Assembly (NCBI RefSeq): GCF_943734655.1
Contig: NC_071354.1
Location: 231,682,706-231,746,705, forward strand
From: Sabethes cyaneus
Taxonomy: Eukaryota > Arthropoda > Insecta > Diptera > Culicidae
Length of the DNA stretch: 64,000 nt
Reading direction: 5' to 3'
Of this stretch, positions 12,701 through 22,570 are shown one piece after another. The notes beneath the pieces were generated by a model. It was not told the DNA's origin, searched no databases, and saw only the letters and a program-made list of their open reading frames with translations. Each line of letters opens with the position of its first letter. The stretch's first letter is position 1. The position numbers and the translations under genes are program-made.

Positions 12701-13045
12701 ACGGTAAAGGGCAGAAACCGATAGAATAGAGGACTGAAAACAAACAGAGAAAGAGAAAAGAAAAATGGGAATGAAAAAAAGGAAAACTAGACAAGAAAGG
12801 GATTACCGAATAGAGTACAACAAAAACTAAAATAGAAAAGAAAAAAGGAAAACCGGGAACGAAATGGAAAATGGAAGCAAGAAACGGAATAAACCTGGCA
12901 GAAATGACGGAAAAACGGGACATCATAAGAATGAAAAACGGAACAGACGAAGGCGCAAAACGAGAGGGAAAGGAGATAAAAATAGTTAAAAAAGACGAAA
13001 ATAGGAAACGAGAAAAAAAGAAAAGACGGAAAACGGTAAAGAAAA
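9755..13045. repeat. Long purine-rich array with short unique gaps
   Basis: About 3.2 kb of GAAAAACGGGACAGAAAAG-like sequence, broken near 10290-10440 and 11285-11385 by ordinary sequence (both gaps contain GAATGCATATAAAA-type edges, so they may be related). Confidence 0.8.
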
Positions 13046-13560
13046 TCTATATCTATAAAAATGGATTTCTGTCTGTCTGTCTGTCCGTATGTTCTTTATA
13101 GTATCGAAAACTACTGAGCCGATCGACGTGAAACTTTACATGTAGGGGTTTTTGGGGCCGGGGAAGGTTTTTATGATGGTAAGAGACCCCTCCCCCTAAG
13201 AGGGGGACTGCTATACAAATGACACACAAATTTCTGCATAATTAGAGAACTTATCTAGCAAATGGAATCAAATTTGCCATGCGGGTGTGTTTGGAGGCAA
13301 GCATTTTTTCTATGATGAATTAGGACCCCTCCACTTTTTAGGAGGGGGGGCTCCCATACAAATGTAATACAAATTTTCTCATAACTTCAAAACCAATCTA
13401 GCAAATGGAACCAAATTTGGCTTGTGAAGGTTTTTGGAGTCAAGATTTTTGACGTAGGATTACGCTTTTGTTTACTATACTGGGACTGGGTAGCACTTTG
13501 TGAAAACGAAAATAGAAGTGTAACGTTTGAATGAAAGATTTCAAATGCTAATAAATTTCT
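13046..13560 (+). repeat. Dispersed repeat with TCTGTCTGTCTGTCTGTCC start
   Basis: Starts with a CTGT run, then CCGATCGACGTGAAAC and two degenerate sub-copies of a CCCCTCC...ATACAAATG...ATCTAGCAAATGGAA unit (about 13180 and 13325). No coding capacity; class unknown. Confidence 0.5.
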
Positions 13561-13805
13561 ATTCCGTTACAATTTTCTGGGTTAATTTGTCACCTCGAAG
13601 TTTTTAAATATTGACTTCATTAATTAGTCCGCAAACCGTGCCCATGTACAAAATTCATAAAATTCAAAGACCGTCTGACTCAAACTGTAAATCCTCAATT
13701 GCGCTAAGCCCAATCCGTAGATTTAAAAAAAATCTGTTTTAGGTTTGAGGAATAACCCTATGAGAACTGTTATTTAAAGAAACATTGTTATAAAGAAACA
13801 TATTA

Positions 13806-14276
13806 GGCCATTGCAAATCATATTTAAAGTTTTTGTCACCCCGCCCTTGGAAATTGACTTGAAAAATCGGGGGGCAAAAAAATAATTTGTAGGATATGAG
13901 TCAAATTTCTTTTTATAAAATCAATTGTCTGTGGGCTCTACAGTCTGAAAAACTCGAAAAATGAGTCTCCGAGTTGAATTAACGCTTCTAGCACGAAACA
14001 GAAATGGAAATTCGAACAATGGAATTTCCGAAAATCGTCCAGAAAAATTTTCCTTCGTTTTTGTCTTTTTTCGTATATTTTTGCATAGAAAATAGTAACG
14101 TATATATTATAAGCAAGAATAGATTCGGTTTTCACATTTAAACCTAAAATAAAAATTCTTAAAATCCATGTTTTTTTGCTCGATTAAAAAATTCACTTTG
14201 TTTTTTTTTCGCCCCCCCCCCCTTCAGTGGCCGAACACCGGAAGAACAAAAACTTTATAAAATATTTGCAATGGCC
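13806..14276 (+). mobile_element. TTA-type MITE, copy 5
   Basis: Full-length copy of 471 bp: GGCCATTGCAAATCATATTT at the start, ATATTTGCAATGGCC at the end, TTA on the left flank and TTG on the right. Confidence 0.85.
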
Positions 14277-15274
14277 TTGTTTAAAGAAACATACCAAATT
14301 ATTCACAAATCATCATGTTCGATATTAAATCTTAAACAGAAGCCGGAGCGTGCCCAATCCTGATAAAGCTTGCTCTTCTTGTCGATTTATCATTATTATC
14401 AGGGCTTAAGCTCCACTTTTGTAATTCAATCTCGCCGCTCTACGCGTCCGACATAAATTCATTCACCAATATTGATGCCCGAAATCCACACCCCATTAAT
14501 CCCTTGCGGGGGGTACAATTGCACGAAATATGAGCTGCATTTCCGAATTCGCTCGGTACGAAAACTATTTCTGCTGATTACGGTGAAATATGGGAAGACC
14601 ACGTAAACACAATTCCCCCACCCACACCCCCCACTCCATCCCCCACACTCGCCCCCTAAAAGAAGCAATGAAATTGAAACCTGCTGGTGCAATGCAACCA
14701 ACGGCTGCGGTAATGCTGTTCCGTTCTTTCCGGATTTATACACAAATAATTACGGGTACAACTCGCCCGCAACCCACAATCACATCGTCGTTTGAATATG
14801 CTGTAGCCCTCCAGTGAGTGTGCGGTTGAAACTGCCGACTGTCGAATTTATATTTGCGAAGACTGTGAGAGACTGATGATGGTCGAACCTGCAAGGGCTT
14901 ACCGCACCAGAATTTTGTATCTGTACATTATGGTGTTATAACGGCACACTTTTGAAAGGAAGCATGCATTCGAACCCATTCATTTTCCCGCCCGCCTTAA
15001 CATGGTGCTATCCTTCTGGCCACAGAATTGCGGTGGTGCTTGCCAAGAGAGCGAAACTTTACCAGCAGCGTTTATTTGTGCGCTACAAAATCGTCGCTAG
15101 AGTACAAGTTTTCCATCAGTTGTGTGTCGATGGTTTCTTAAAAAGTTGTAAAGTAACTCGCAAGCAACGGCCCACTTCACCAAATTCCATAACCGAACGT
15201 TCGGCCTGGCCTGGTCTGCAGACAACAACAAAAAATATTGAATTCTCTTTTTGCATATCCCTCTTTGCTTTCAG
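14277..15274 (+). other. Unique intron sequence
   Basis: Polycytidine-rich at 14617-14655. No gene or repeat recognised before the acceptor at 15274. Confidence 0.5.
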
Positions 15275-15784
15275 ACGTAAACGAGTGCCTGCTGCGGAAC
15301 GGTCACGGACCCTGCCAGGATACGTGTATCAACACTTGGAGTGGCTATCGGTGCAGCTGTGCCGGTCTGCCGGGGACACGGCTGGCGCAGGATGGCCACA
15401 GCTGCGAGGATATCGACGAATGTACGGTCAACAACGGCGGCTGTTCGCACACCTGCCTGAACACGCTCGGGCGGGCATTCTGCGTGTGTCCCGCCGGGTA
15501 CATGCTGGACGACGACTGGAAAACCTGCATCGACATTGACGAATGTTCGAATCAGAAATCGATTAGGCAGGAATTTCGATGCCAGGGAAGCTGCATTAAT
15601 ACGGTCGGCTCGTACCGGTGTCTGGAGCCGGAGGACGAACTGGACGCGAGGGACGGTCCCGGTCTGCCGGTTGGCAGCCAGCTGCTGCTACTGCCCAAGC
15701 AATCGGATGAACTGGACGACGGAAGCGATGACACGCTGTGTCCTTCCGGGTACTATTTCAATACGACAATGGGCGACTGTCAAG
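15275..15784 (+). CDS. Secreted EGF/sushi/HYR protein, three-EGF exon
   Basis: This 510-bp exon (170 codons, phase 1-1) lies between TTTGCTTTCAG and GTAGGT. It encodes three EGF-like units. The first starts DVNEC and contains CINTWSGYRC, a hydroxylation-type motif. The second starts DIDEC and contains CLNTLGRAFC, where the aromatic residue is displaced by one, so the hydroxylation consensus is imperfect. The third starts DIDEC and contains CINTVGSYRC. In the third unit, C4 and C5 normally sit one residue apart but here are separated by 39 residues rich in Asp, Glu and Leu, before the module closes with CPSGYYFNTTMGDC. NTT in that tail is a potential N-glycosylation site. The exon is GC-rich compared with the AT-rich introns, as expected for coding DNA under selection. 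Confidence 0.93.
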
Positions 15785-16630
15785 GTAGGTTCAATAGCAG
15801 TGTAGTCGAGCATTCGCAGCGCAGTACCTACGTGTGGTCTGGCACACTGCACAGGTAGAAATTGCGTCATATTAAAGAGCAGAGTCGGTTTCAGGCAATT
15901 GTTGTTTGATAGGACATTAGATTTTTTTTAGGTCCTGCGATACCTATCAATAGTTTTGCTAAACTATTCGAGATTTGCTTTGGCACTATGATACCCAAAC
16001 TTTTTTGGTTGTAGTTTAAACAATATGTTTTTCGAGTCTCTCATTGAATTTTATGTTACACGTCATGTTTTCCTCCTGTAGAGATTTATTTTTTGATTTT
16101 CGCAGATATCATCTGCTTGAATATTTTGTAACTCATAAATCAGTGTGGATTTAAATATTGCTGTGGAATTTAAACAATCAGTTACTGTTGCTGCTGCTGT
16201 GTTAATGCTGTGGTCGCTGTCAGTGGGCAGATGCCTATCATATTTGCTTTTCGTTCGTTGTTTCCGCTGTTGGATGCAAACGCAGAATTTTGAATTGACT
16301 ACGGTAAAGAGTGAATATTTAGTTTATATTTGATATTGATAAAGACGGGCTGTGGCTTTACTTTTTTCTCAGTAATTCGTTAACCAATTACCAATTCGTT
16401 AACCATTCCACGTCATACCACAATTGTTCTCTTATTCATTGTTTGAGGGCGATTAGTCCTTCAAAATTCTTAAAATTTGCGTATGATCTTATTTACCGTA
16501 TCCCTTTAAGCACGGAGGGTTTTAGTGACGATATTTTTGGTTTTTGGATCAATATAATTTTTTTTATCGCTCAAGATACCAAAACCAGTGTATTCTACAC
16601 ATTACAATAAATATTTGCTAAATTTAGCAA

Positions 16631-17737
16631 CCTACACAATTGTGTGGTTTCGGCCATATCTTATACCATTGCACTATGGGCATAAACGAGCCGAAAAAAC
16701 GGATGCAAATAAGATATGGCCTGCAGGCTGATAAAATGTAGGTGATCTTATGTAAAATTTTCTGGAGAATCGCATGGTGCTCACCGCTTTCCTGTTCGTC
16801 ATCCGGAAGTGCCCATTTTGCTCATTTTCTCCTATTTTTAACATTTTTTACCCTTTTTGGACTATACCAAGCTAGGCTTTGAAAAAACAAAACATGAAAA
16901 ACCTAATTATTTTGTGTAAAGAAGTCCACAGAATTGAATAGGGTTGACCCCGTTTAGCTTAGAGCGAGATTATCGCTTCGAGGCTCATAGACTTCAGCTT
17001 CTGAAGCAGCGGAACGGTCGCTACGTAGCTATGGAAATACGCGCAACTTTTTGCAAGTTAAGTTTTAACTAACCTTAATACAACAGATATACCGGAACGT
17101 CCAGATTGGCTTAACAACATTCAAATGTTGATCCAAGAATTTGTCTTAGAAAATCCCGTAGTTAGCATCATTTGCCACACTTCTCTATTATTTTACAATT
17201 TATAAATGACCAGTTTTAGGTTCTGGTAGTACTCTAAACGGAAGTTCCCTAGTGTGGAGCATGAACGAATGCTCTACAGCAGCGGTTCCCAAATGGGGGT
17301 TCGCGAACCCCCAGGGGTTCGCCAAAACTTTAGTTTGCTGCAGAGTAGTATAGGGAAATCCGTCAGGGGGTACGCGAATCGAAAAAAGGTTGGGAACCGT
17401 TGCTCTACAGTATAATGTATTCATTCTTACTGACTCAAAATGAGATGTCAGCAGCAAATTTCGTTTTGTTTTATCTATTACTTATGACGTGAAAAAATAA
17501 TCCCACTGCGATCTGGAATATCTCTGGGAAAATGGATCCAAAATTTGCTAATATATTTTTTCATTGAAGGTCAATCTAAGGTGGTTCTTTGAAGACAAGT
17601 TGTATAAAAATCGATCAAAAAATAGTAAAGATCGAGCCAAAAGTGTAACGGCAAGTACACAAATTTTTGAAGTCCCGGCGGGAACGTAAAGGTTAAAGTA
17701 GGTATGCAATAAGGCCGAACCTACACAATTGTGTAGG
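16631..17737. mobile_element. Possible TIR element with CCTACACAATTGTGT ends
   Basis: The left end CCTACACAATTGTGTGGTTT...GGCC (16631-16655) is the near-perfect inverse of 17713-17737 (two mismatches in 25 bp). Another copy of the first 15 bases is at 20356-20370. CCTTTAAGC at about 16504 and GCTTAAAGG at about 20382 are also inverted around the whole block. No transposase is visible between, and the hAT MITE is nested inside. Boundaries and class are uncertain. Confidence 0.45.
17280..17402. mobile_element. hAT-type MITE with 8-bp target duplication
   Basis: This 123-bp element is flanked by CTCTACAG on both sides (17272-17279 and 17403-17410). Its termini are CAGCGGTTCCC and GGGAACCGTTG, an imperfect inverted repeat of the CAGNGGTTCCCAA type typical of hAT elements. 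It has no coding capacity. Confidence 0.88.
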
Positions 17738-17815
17738 TATGAAAAACAATGTGCATAAGTAAGTTGTAAAAGTTATTTCGCGTAAATTTTTAATTACATC
17801 AATTAGAAATACTTA

Positions 17816-17932
17816 TATATCAATTTTGTTGATTTTTTCGGTGAAAATAAAAACTATGATGCTTTCAGCGGACGTTTCGACTTACTATCCTTCAGTCATT
17901 GACTACGCGTAAAACATAATTACATTTATTTA
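17816..17932 (+). repeat. PLE left terminal repeat (inverted copy)
   Basis: This 117-bp repeat is the reverse complement of 19944-20060 with one visible mismatch (17909). It starts TATATCAATTTTGTTG. Its minus strand carries the CTGAAGG...GAAACGTC motif (17895-17871) described separately. Confidence 0.92.
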
Positions 17933-17984
17933 CCAAAATTTATTTACAAAATAAAATAAATACTCCATACATAGAGGTTGCGTC

Positions 17985-19374
17985 GGAAATTGAAAAAAGC
18001 ATTAGATTCAAACAGAATGCTGATGAGATTAGGGCGGAAATCTCGAATATTATGGTCAACCACATTAACTACGAAATGCAGCCCCGAAATCATGAAAATG
18101 ATTGGATACGCAAAGATGTACAACATAGCAGAGAATTTCTCAAAGAGCATCCAGAATTGCTGATATCGAAGGCGGACAAGGGTACACAAACAGTTATCTT
18201 TTCGGCGCAGGAATACCGTGAAAAAATGAATGAGATGCTGGGAGATGAAAACACATACCAAAAACTGCAAACAGATCCAACGAACAAAATTCTGAAAAAA
18301 GTGAATGCCTTTGCAGACCAGTGGTTGGATAAGAAATACATCGAGAAGCGCATACACGCAAAGCTCAAAATGTCCAGCAGTGACCCACCGCGCATATACG
18401 GGCTGCCCAAGATACATAAGGAGAATATGCCACTAAGACCAGTAGTGTCTACTATTGGTTCTGCCACGTACAACTTGGCTAAAATGCTGACCAATGCAAT
18501 AAACAGCACTGTTGGACAAACCGCACATCATGTGAGAAACAGCTTTGAGTTTGCAAATGAGATAGCGGGAGAGCAATTTCCTACCGACGGCATTCTGTTC
18601 TCATTGGACGTGAAGTCGCTGTACACTAACGTGCCAATTGAGCTTGCGTTGGAGTGCTTAGAGGAAAGATGGAATGCAATCAACAAAAATACAAACATCG
18701 ACAAAGCGAGCTTCTTGGCAGCGGTAAAGGTAGTGTTAGAATCAACCTACTTCGTATATGATGGGCACTACCACCAGCAACACTATGGGGTACCAATGGG
18801 GAGCCCTCTCTCGCCAGTAATTGCAAACGTAGTAATGGAAAAGCTGGAACAGGAGAGTATGCGCTTACTACAGGAAAATCAGGTTCCGCTCCTATACTAC
18901 CGCCGATATGTGGATGACTGCCTGTGCATCGCAAAGGAGGAACACATTCAAGCAATCTTGGAAACTTATAATGCGTTCCAGGAAAGGCTTGAATTTACCA
19001 TTGAAAAAGAACAGCATGGAAAGATCAAGTTTCTGGATATGATGCTAACCCGGGACAATGGAAGAATTTTAACAAATTGGCTGCCCAAGCAAACCAATGG
19101 GAGATACCTGGACTATACATCGGAGAGCCCGTTTCAACATAAGTGTAACACAGTAATCGCATTATACGATCGAGCAATCAAACTAAATGATCGTCCAGCG
19201 GCAATACAGACAGCAACAAAAATCTTAGAGAGCAACAGTTATCCGATTTGGTTTACTCAAAAAATGTTAAAACAGCGCGTACACAAACACTACAACACAA
19301 TGGAAAATGAAATTCAAAATAGTGAGGATGCAAAATACACCCTATGTACCGGGCTTAAGCGAAAAAATAGCTAA
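17985..19374 (+). pseudogene. PLE reverse transcriptase (N-truncated, frameshifted)
   Basis: The frame is open from before the first internal ATG (18052) to a TAA at 19372. Counting from 18052, it shows ADKG (about residue 42), YGLPKIHK (about 115), RPVVS (about 130), SLDVKSLYTNV (about 184, first catalytic Asp), GVPMGSPLSP, and YVDD (286-289, catalytic Asp pair), followed by KFLDM. This motif order is typical of Penelope RTs, which resemble telomerase. Full PLE proteins are usually around 800 residues in one frame; here RT and endonuclease are split by a frame change near 19362-19391, close to A-runs. Confidence 0.92.
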
Positions 19375-19388
19375 AACACTTAGGAAAA

Positions 19389-19847
19389 AATGACTTAATA
19401 GTTGCTACAAAACCTAGGGACAAAATAAAAAATAAAGTTTTCAGTAAACTGAAAGACCCGATCCCGGCTACAAAACAGAAGAATGTTGTTTACTCCATAC
19501 CATGTGGAGCAGGAGATAACATGGAATATATAGGACAGACAGGTAGAAGACTAGAAACCCGAATAGCGGAACATAAAAATGACAGTAGAAAATCAGAAGC
19601 TAGGACAGGTTTAACGCTACATACTATACAAGAAGGTCATGTTTTTGACTTTAAAAATACGCGCGTTTTGGAAAAAATCGAAAACAAGGAAACCCGTCTC
19701 ACAGCCGAAATGTTTCACATTAAAGTAAAAGGACAAGAGCGGACCGTAAACTTACAGCGAGAGTGCGGGAATTTTAATGACACATACAACGGTCTAATGA
19801 CTAAACTGCGACAATTAGAAGACAAGAAAAAACGATTGCTTAGTTAG
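19389..19847 (+). pseudogene. PLE GIY-YIG endonuclease
   Basis: A separate frame carries VVYSIPC, then MEYIGQTGRRLETRIAEHK, the GIY-YIG nuclease core as it appears in PLEs (VY...YIG-x-T-x-R-x-x-x-R-x-x-EH). It ends at a stop near 19847. It follows the RT after the frame change and is in the expected C-terminal position. The nuclease nicks the target for primed reverse transcription. Confidence 0.9.
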
Positions 19848-19943
19848 TAATAGTTATAGAGGACGACGCAGTGAGAATAGATGTTTAATGTAAGTTTGTG
19901 CTGACGATAGAAAACTGTTCGAAATTAATTTGTGTAAAATAGT

Positions 19944-20060
19944 TAAATAAATGTAATTATGTTTTAGGCGTAGTCAATGACTGAAGGATAGTAAGTCGAA
20001 ACGTCCGCTGAAAGCATCATAGTTTTTATTTTCACCGAAAAAATCAACAAAATTGATATA
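19944..20060 (-). repeat. PLE right terminal repeat (inverted copy)
   Basis: This is the reverse complement of the left repeat. The plus strand reads TAAATAAATGTAATTATG and ends CAACAAAATTGATATA. The following 28 bases up to the target duplication have no match on the left side. Confidence 0.92.
19981..20005 (+). ncRNA. Degenerate hammerhead-like motif in PLE terminal repeat
   Basis: CTGAAGG (19981-19987) and GAAACGTC (19998-20005) sit in the right terminal repeat, and the same motif is inverted at 17871-17895. The first block has G where the core needs A9, and I could not draw a good stem I. ACGU would be a palindromic stem III. Confidence 0.3.
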
Positions 20061-20504
20061 TAAAATTCACGGTGACGAACTCCAACAATAGAAATACTTA
20101 TTACCAATAATGTTTTATCTAAGCAATTTCGAAATACGGATCCAATAAGAAAATACGACAGATAAAACTTTTTGCTGTTTTCAGAAGATTTTGAAGACTA
20201 GACAATAATTAATCCAAACACAAAAGAAAACTTCTTTTCAGCTATTTTCTATTTTTTTATGAGTTACGATGTTTACACAAGAGATTGGCGCCATACATGT
20301 AAAAGTACGACGTTTAGAAAGGAAAGGAAAATTTTTTAAAAGTAGTCATGTCTCACCTACACAATTGTGCGGGCTCGGGCTTAAAGGGGTATATGACTTC
20401 TCCCATCACTTATGTTTTTAAACTAATTATCTTAACTTCGAAATACCCCCGCACTTGGAAAGCATCTAAAATTATTCCTTTATTCCAATCTGAAAAAATA
20501 GAAT

Positions 20505-20535
20505 TGAAGACCACCATAAGAGTACAATAAAACTC
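20505..20535 (+). mobile_element. Half copy of the small hairpin MITE
   Basis: GAAGACCACCATAAGAGTAC continuing into AATAAAACTCA is nearly identical to 57567-57594. Confidence 0.65.
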
Positions 20536-20729
20536 AGATTGTTGCTTGGGTCGGCACCTTTTGGACGCCGTAAATCTAACAAATCTCTTCTAAATTTCTT
20601 CGATGCACAGTACTTCTCAACATGTTTAATATTGAGGTGCAATTTCAGACAGTAGTCTATAGACTTTAATGAAAAAAAGAGACTTTAACATCGTTTAATA
20701 GATTAGAATATTTTCATGCGAGATACCTG

Positions 20730-20815
20730 CAGGCAATTTATTCATCCATACCACGTATAGTAATGGTCCTAAGTGAATACCTTGTGGTACTCCGGAGGGT
20801 ACCGTAAACGAACAA
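20730..20815 (-). pseudogene. Non-LTR reverse transcriptase fragment
   Basis: The minus strand reads SGVPQGIHLGPLLYVV, the RT motif that precedes the catalytic region in Jockey/I-clade LINEs. Confidence 0.7.
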
Positions 20816-20879
20816 CATTTGTTGCCGCACATTTTCACAAATTGTACTCTGTGTTCGAGATGTGATTATAACCAAAAAT

Positions 20880-21135
20880 AACCTGGAAATTAAATAAAAA
20901 GAAAACTTATCTAGTTTAATTCTACTATATGTATATTTTATTCTTGACAGATACGAATTTCGCCTACGACATTCAGCCTTCCTCAGTATCTGTTTTCGAG
21001 CTCAAAAATTAGTTCGAAAACAGACACTGAGGAAACACTGAGGTCGTAGGCGAAATACGTATCTGTCAAGAATAAATTATACATAGCAGAACTAAATTGG
21101 ATAAGTTTTCTTTTTATTTAATTGCCAGGTTTCGT
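20880..21135. mobile_element. Head-to-head PLE-type terminal repeats (palindrome)
   Basis: About 120 bp from 20883 (AACCTGGAAATTAAATAAAA) is repeated in reverse complement at about 21010-21130, with both arms containing CTTGACAGATACG / CGTATCTGTCAAG and the flanking TTTTATTTAATT blocks. No coding sequence lies between the arms. The unit looks like two terminal repeats of a third Penelope family fused head to head, or an internally deleted copy. Confidence 0.65.
21027..21063 (+). ncRNA. Hammerhead-like core in third PLE-type repeat
   Basis: CTGAGGA (21027-21033) is followed by GAAATACGTATC (21052-21063). Stem III would be the palindrome AUACGUAU, and GACA just 5' of CTGAGGA pairs with TGTC just after the predicted cleavage site. 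Stem II is not obvious. The minus-strand sister arm has the same blocks with one change in the palindrome. Confidence 0.5.
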
Positions 21136-21269
21136 ATTCTACTAAGACGCTCCAAAAACTTCAGTCAACCAAAAATAAAAAAAAACCTACATTAAGGCTA
21201 AAGGTACTGAAAACACCTAAAATCATAAATGGATCAAAATAAGGTATCATATTAAATTCCAAATTACGT

Positions 21270-21600
21270 CTTAGATGGTCCCACTTTCTCGTTACTTCTG
21301 TCCCACTTTCTATCCATTGCTGCCCCACTTTCTTGATATTTCTGTCCTACTTACACTCTATTTCTGTTTCATTTTTTCTTTTTTTTTCCTAATTGCTCTC
21401 TATTTTTTCTATTCTCTACATTTTTGTCCCAATTTCTCTCCATTTCCGTCCCACTTTCTTTTCATTTTTGTCCCACTTTCTCTCCTATTTCTGTCCTACT
21501 TTTACTCAATTTCTGTCCCAATTCTATTCATATCTGTCACACTTTTTCTCCATTTCTGAACCACTCTCCCCATATTACTCTAGTACTTTACTTTACCAAC
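21270..21600. repeat. TGTCCCACTTTCTC array
   Basis: Units of about 21-23 bp (TTTCTGTCCCACTTTCTCTC) with heavy variation. Confidence 0.85.
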
Positions 21601-21669
21601 AGACAACAATACCCTACCTACCCCCCCTCCTTAACACCTAATACAGTTAACATCGGAACATTGACATAA

Positions 21670-22080
21670 ATTCTTGCTGAGACAGATGAAAGTCGAACAC
21701 TGCCGAAACTCGGTTTAATCCTCGTAGCAGACTAATGATGACGCACTGATTAGCACTGTAGTTGGTGCGATGACGAGACAGGTTAAGTAAAGGAATCCGT
21801 AATACTCTTAATGGCGCGTTTAGGTTGATCTGGCAAACATCGAGACAATTCATGTTAAAAGTCAGGGTTTCAGAGACTATCATGGAGCGAGCTGTTTCTC
21901 GGTGGCGTGAAATATAGAAAAAACATTAATGGACCAAGAAGACTGCCTTGCGCAATCCCGAAAGTAGCGGGGTGCGAATCAGAGATTTCGTCCTGTTAAG
22001 TAAGAATCTAGCAAATTCAACAGATTGCCACTAAAACTGTACCAATTCAATTTAGCGTCTGCAATACGGTGATACAGTGG
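21670..22080 (-). pseudogene. Non-LTR reverse transcriptase and C-terminal relic
   Basis: The minus strand reads FGIAQGSLLGPLMFFLYF (RT motif) and then INLNAPLRVLRIP, followed by RTNYSANQC, the usual C-terminal block. Stops and frame breaks intervene, and part of the RT is missing. Confidence 0.7.
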
Positions 22081-22139
22081 AAAGAGATAGGAGAAACAAA
22101 CATATCTGTACCACTTTCACTGCAAACCTGATTCACTTC

Positions 22140-22550
22140 CTCTGCGAGTCTGTTCCACTTCCTCTATATTTATGTTTTCTCTCCATTTCTGTTCCATTTT
22201 CTTTTCATTTTTTTATTTTTTCTCTCAACTTTTTCCTATATTTTTCACATTTATGTCTCACTTTCTCGATATTTCTGTACTATTTTCTCTTTATTTCTAT
22301 ACTACTTACTTTCCATTTCTATTCCACTTTCTTCGTATTGTTGTCCCACTTTCTTCACATTTCTATCTCACTTTCTCTCTATTGTTGTTTCCCTTTCACT
22401 CAAATTCTGTCCCACTTTTTCTCTATTTTTGTCCCACTTTCTCTCCAATTCTCTACCACATTCTTTTAATTTCTGTCCCATTCTCGTCGTATCTGTCCCA
22501 CTATCTATATTTCTACTTCAATTTGTTTCCATTTCACTTTTTCTTGCTTT
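22140..22550. repeat. TGTCCCACTTTCTC array
   Basis: Same unit family as 21270, ending at the left end of the endonuclease-only PLE unit. Confidence 0.85.
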
Positions 22551-22570
22551 CGCGCCACCGTAAGAGCACC

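Larger units (their letters stand above)
17816..20088 (+). mobile_element. Penelope-like element with inverted terminal repeats
   Basis: This is a nearly complete Penelope-like retroelement (PLE) of about 2.27 kb. It is bounded by a 12-bp direct repeat, TAGAAATACTTA, at 17804-17815 and 20089-20100, which I read as the target duplication. Inside lie inverted 117-bp terminal repeats (17816-17932 and 19944-20060) differing at one position, a reverse transcriptase frame and a GIY-YIG endonuclease. The right repeat is followed by 28 bp (20061-20088) absent from the left, matching the short tail reported for Penelope termini. The RT frame lacks part of the usual N-terminus, and at least one frameshift separates RT from endonuclease, so this copy is probably dead but recent. 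Confidence 0.93.
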
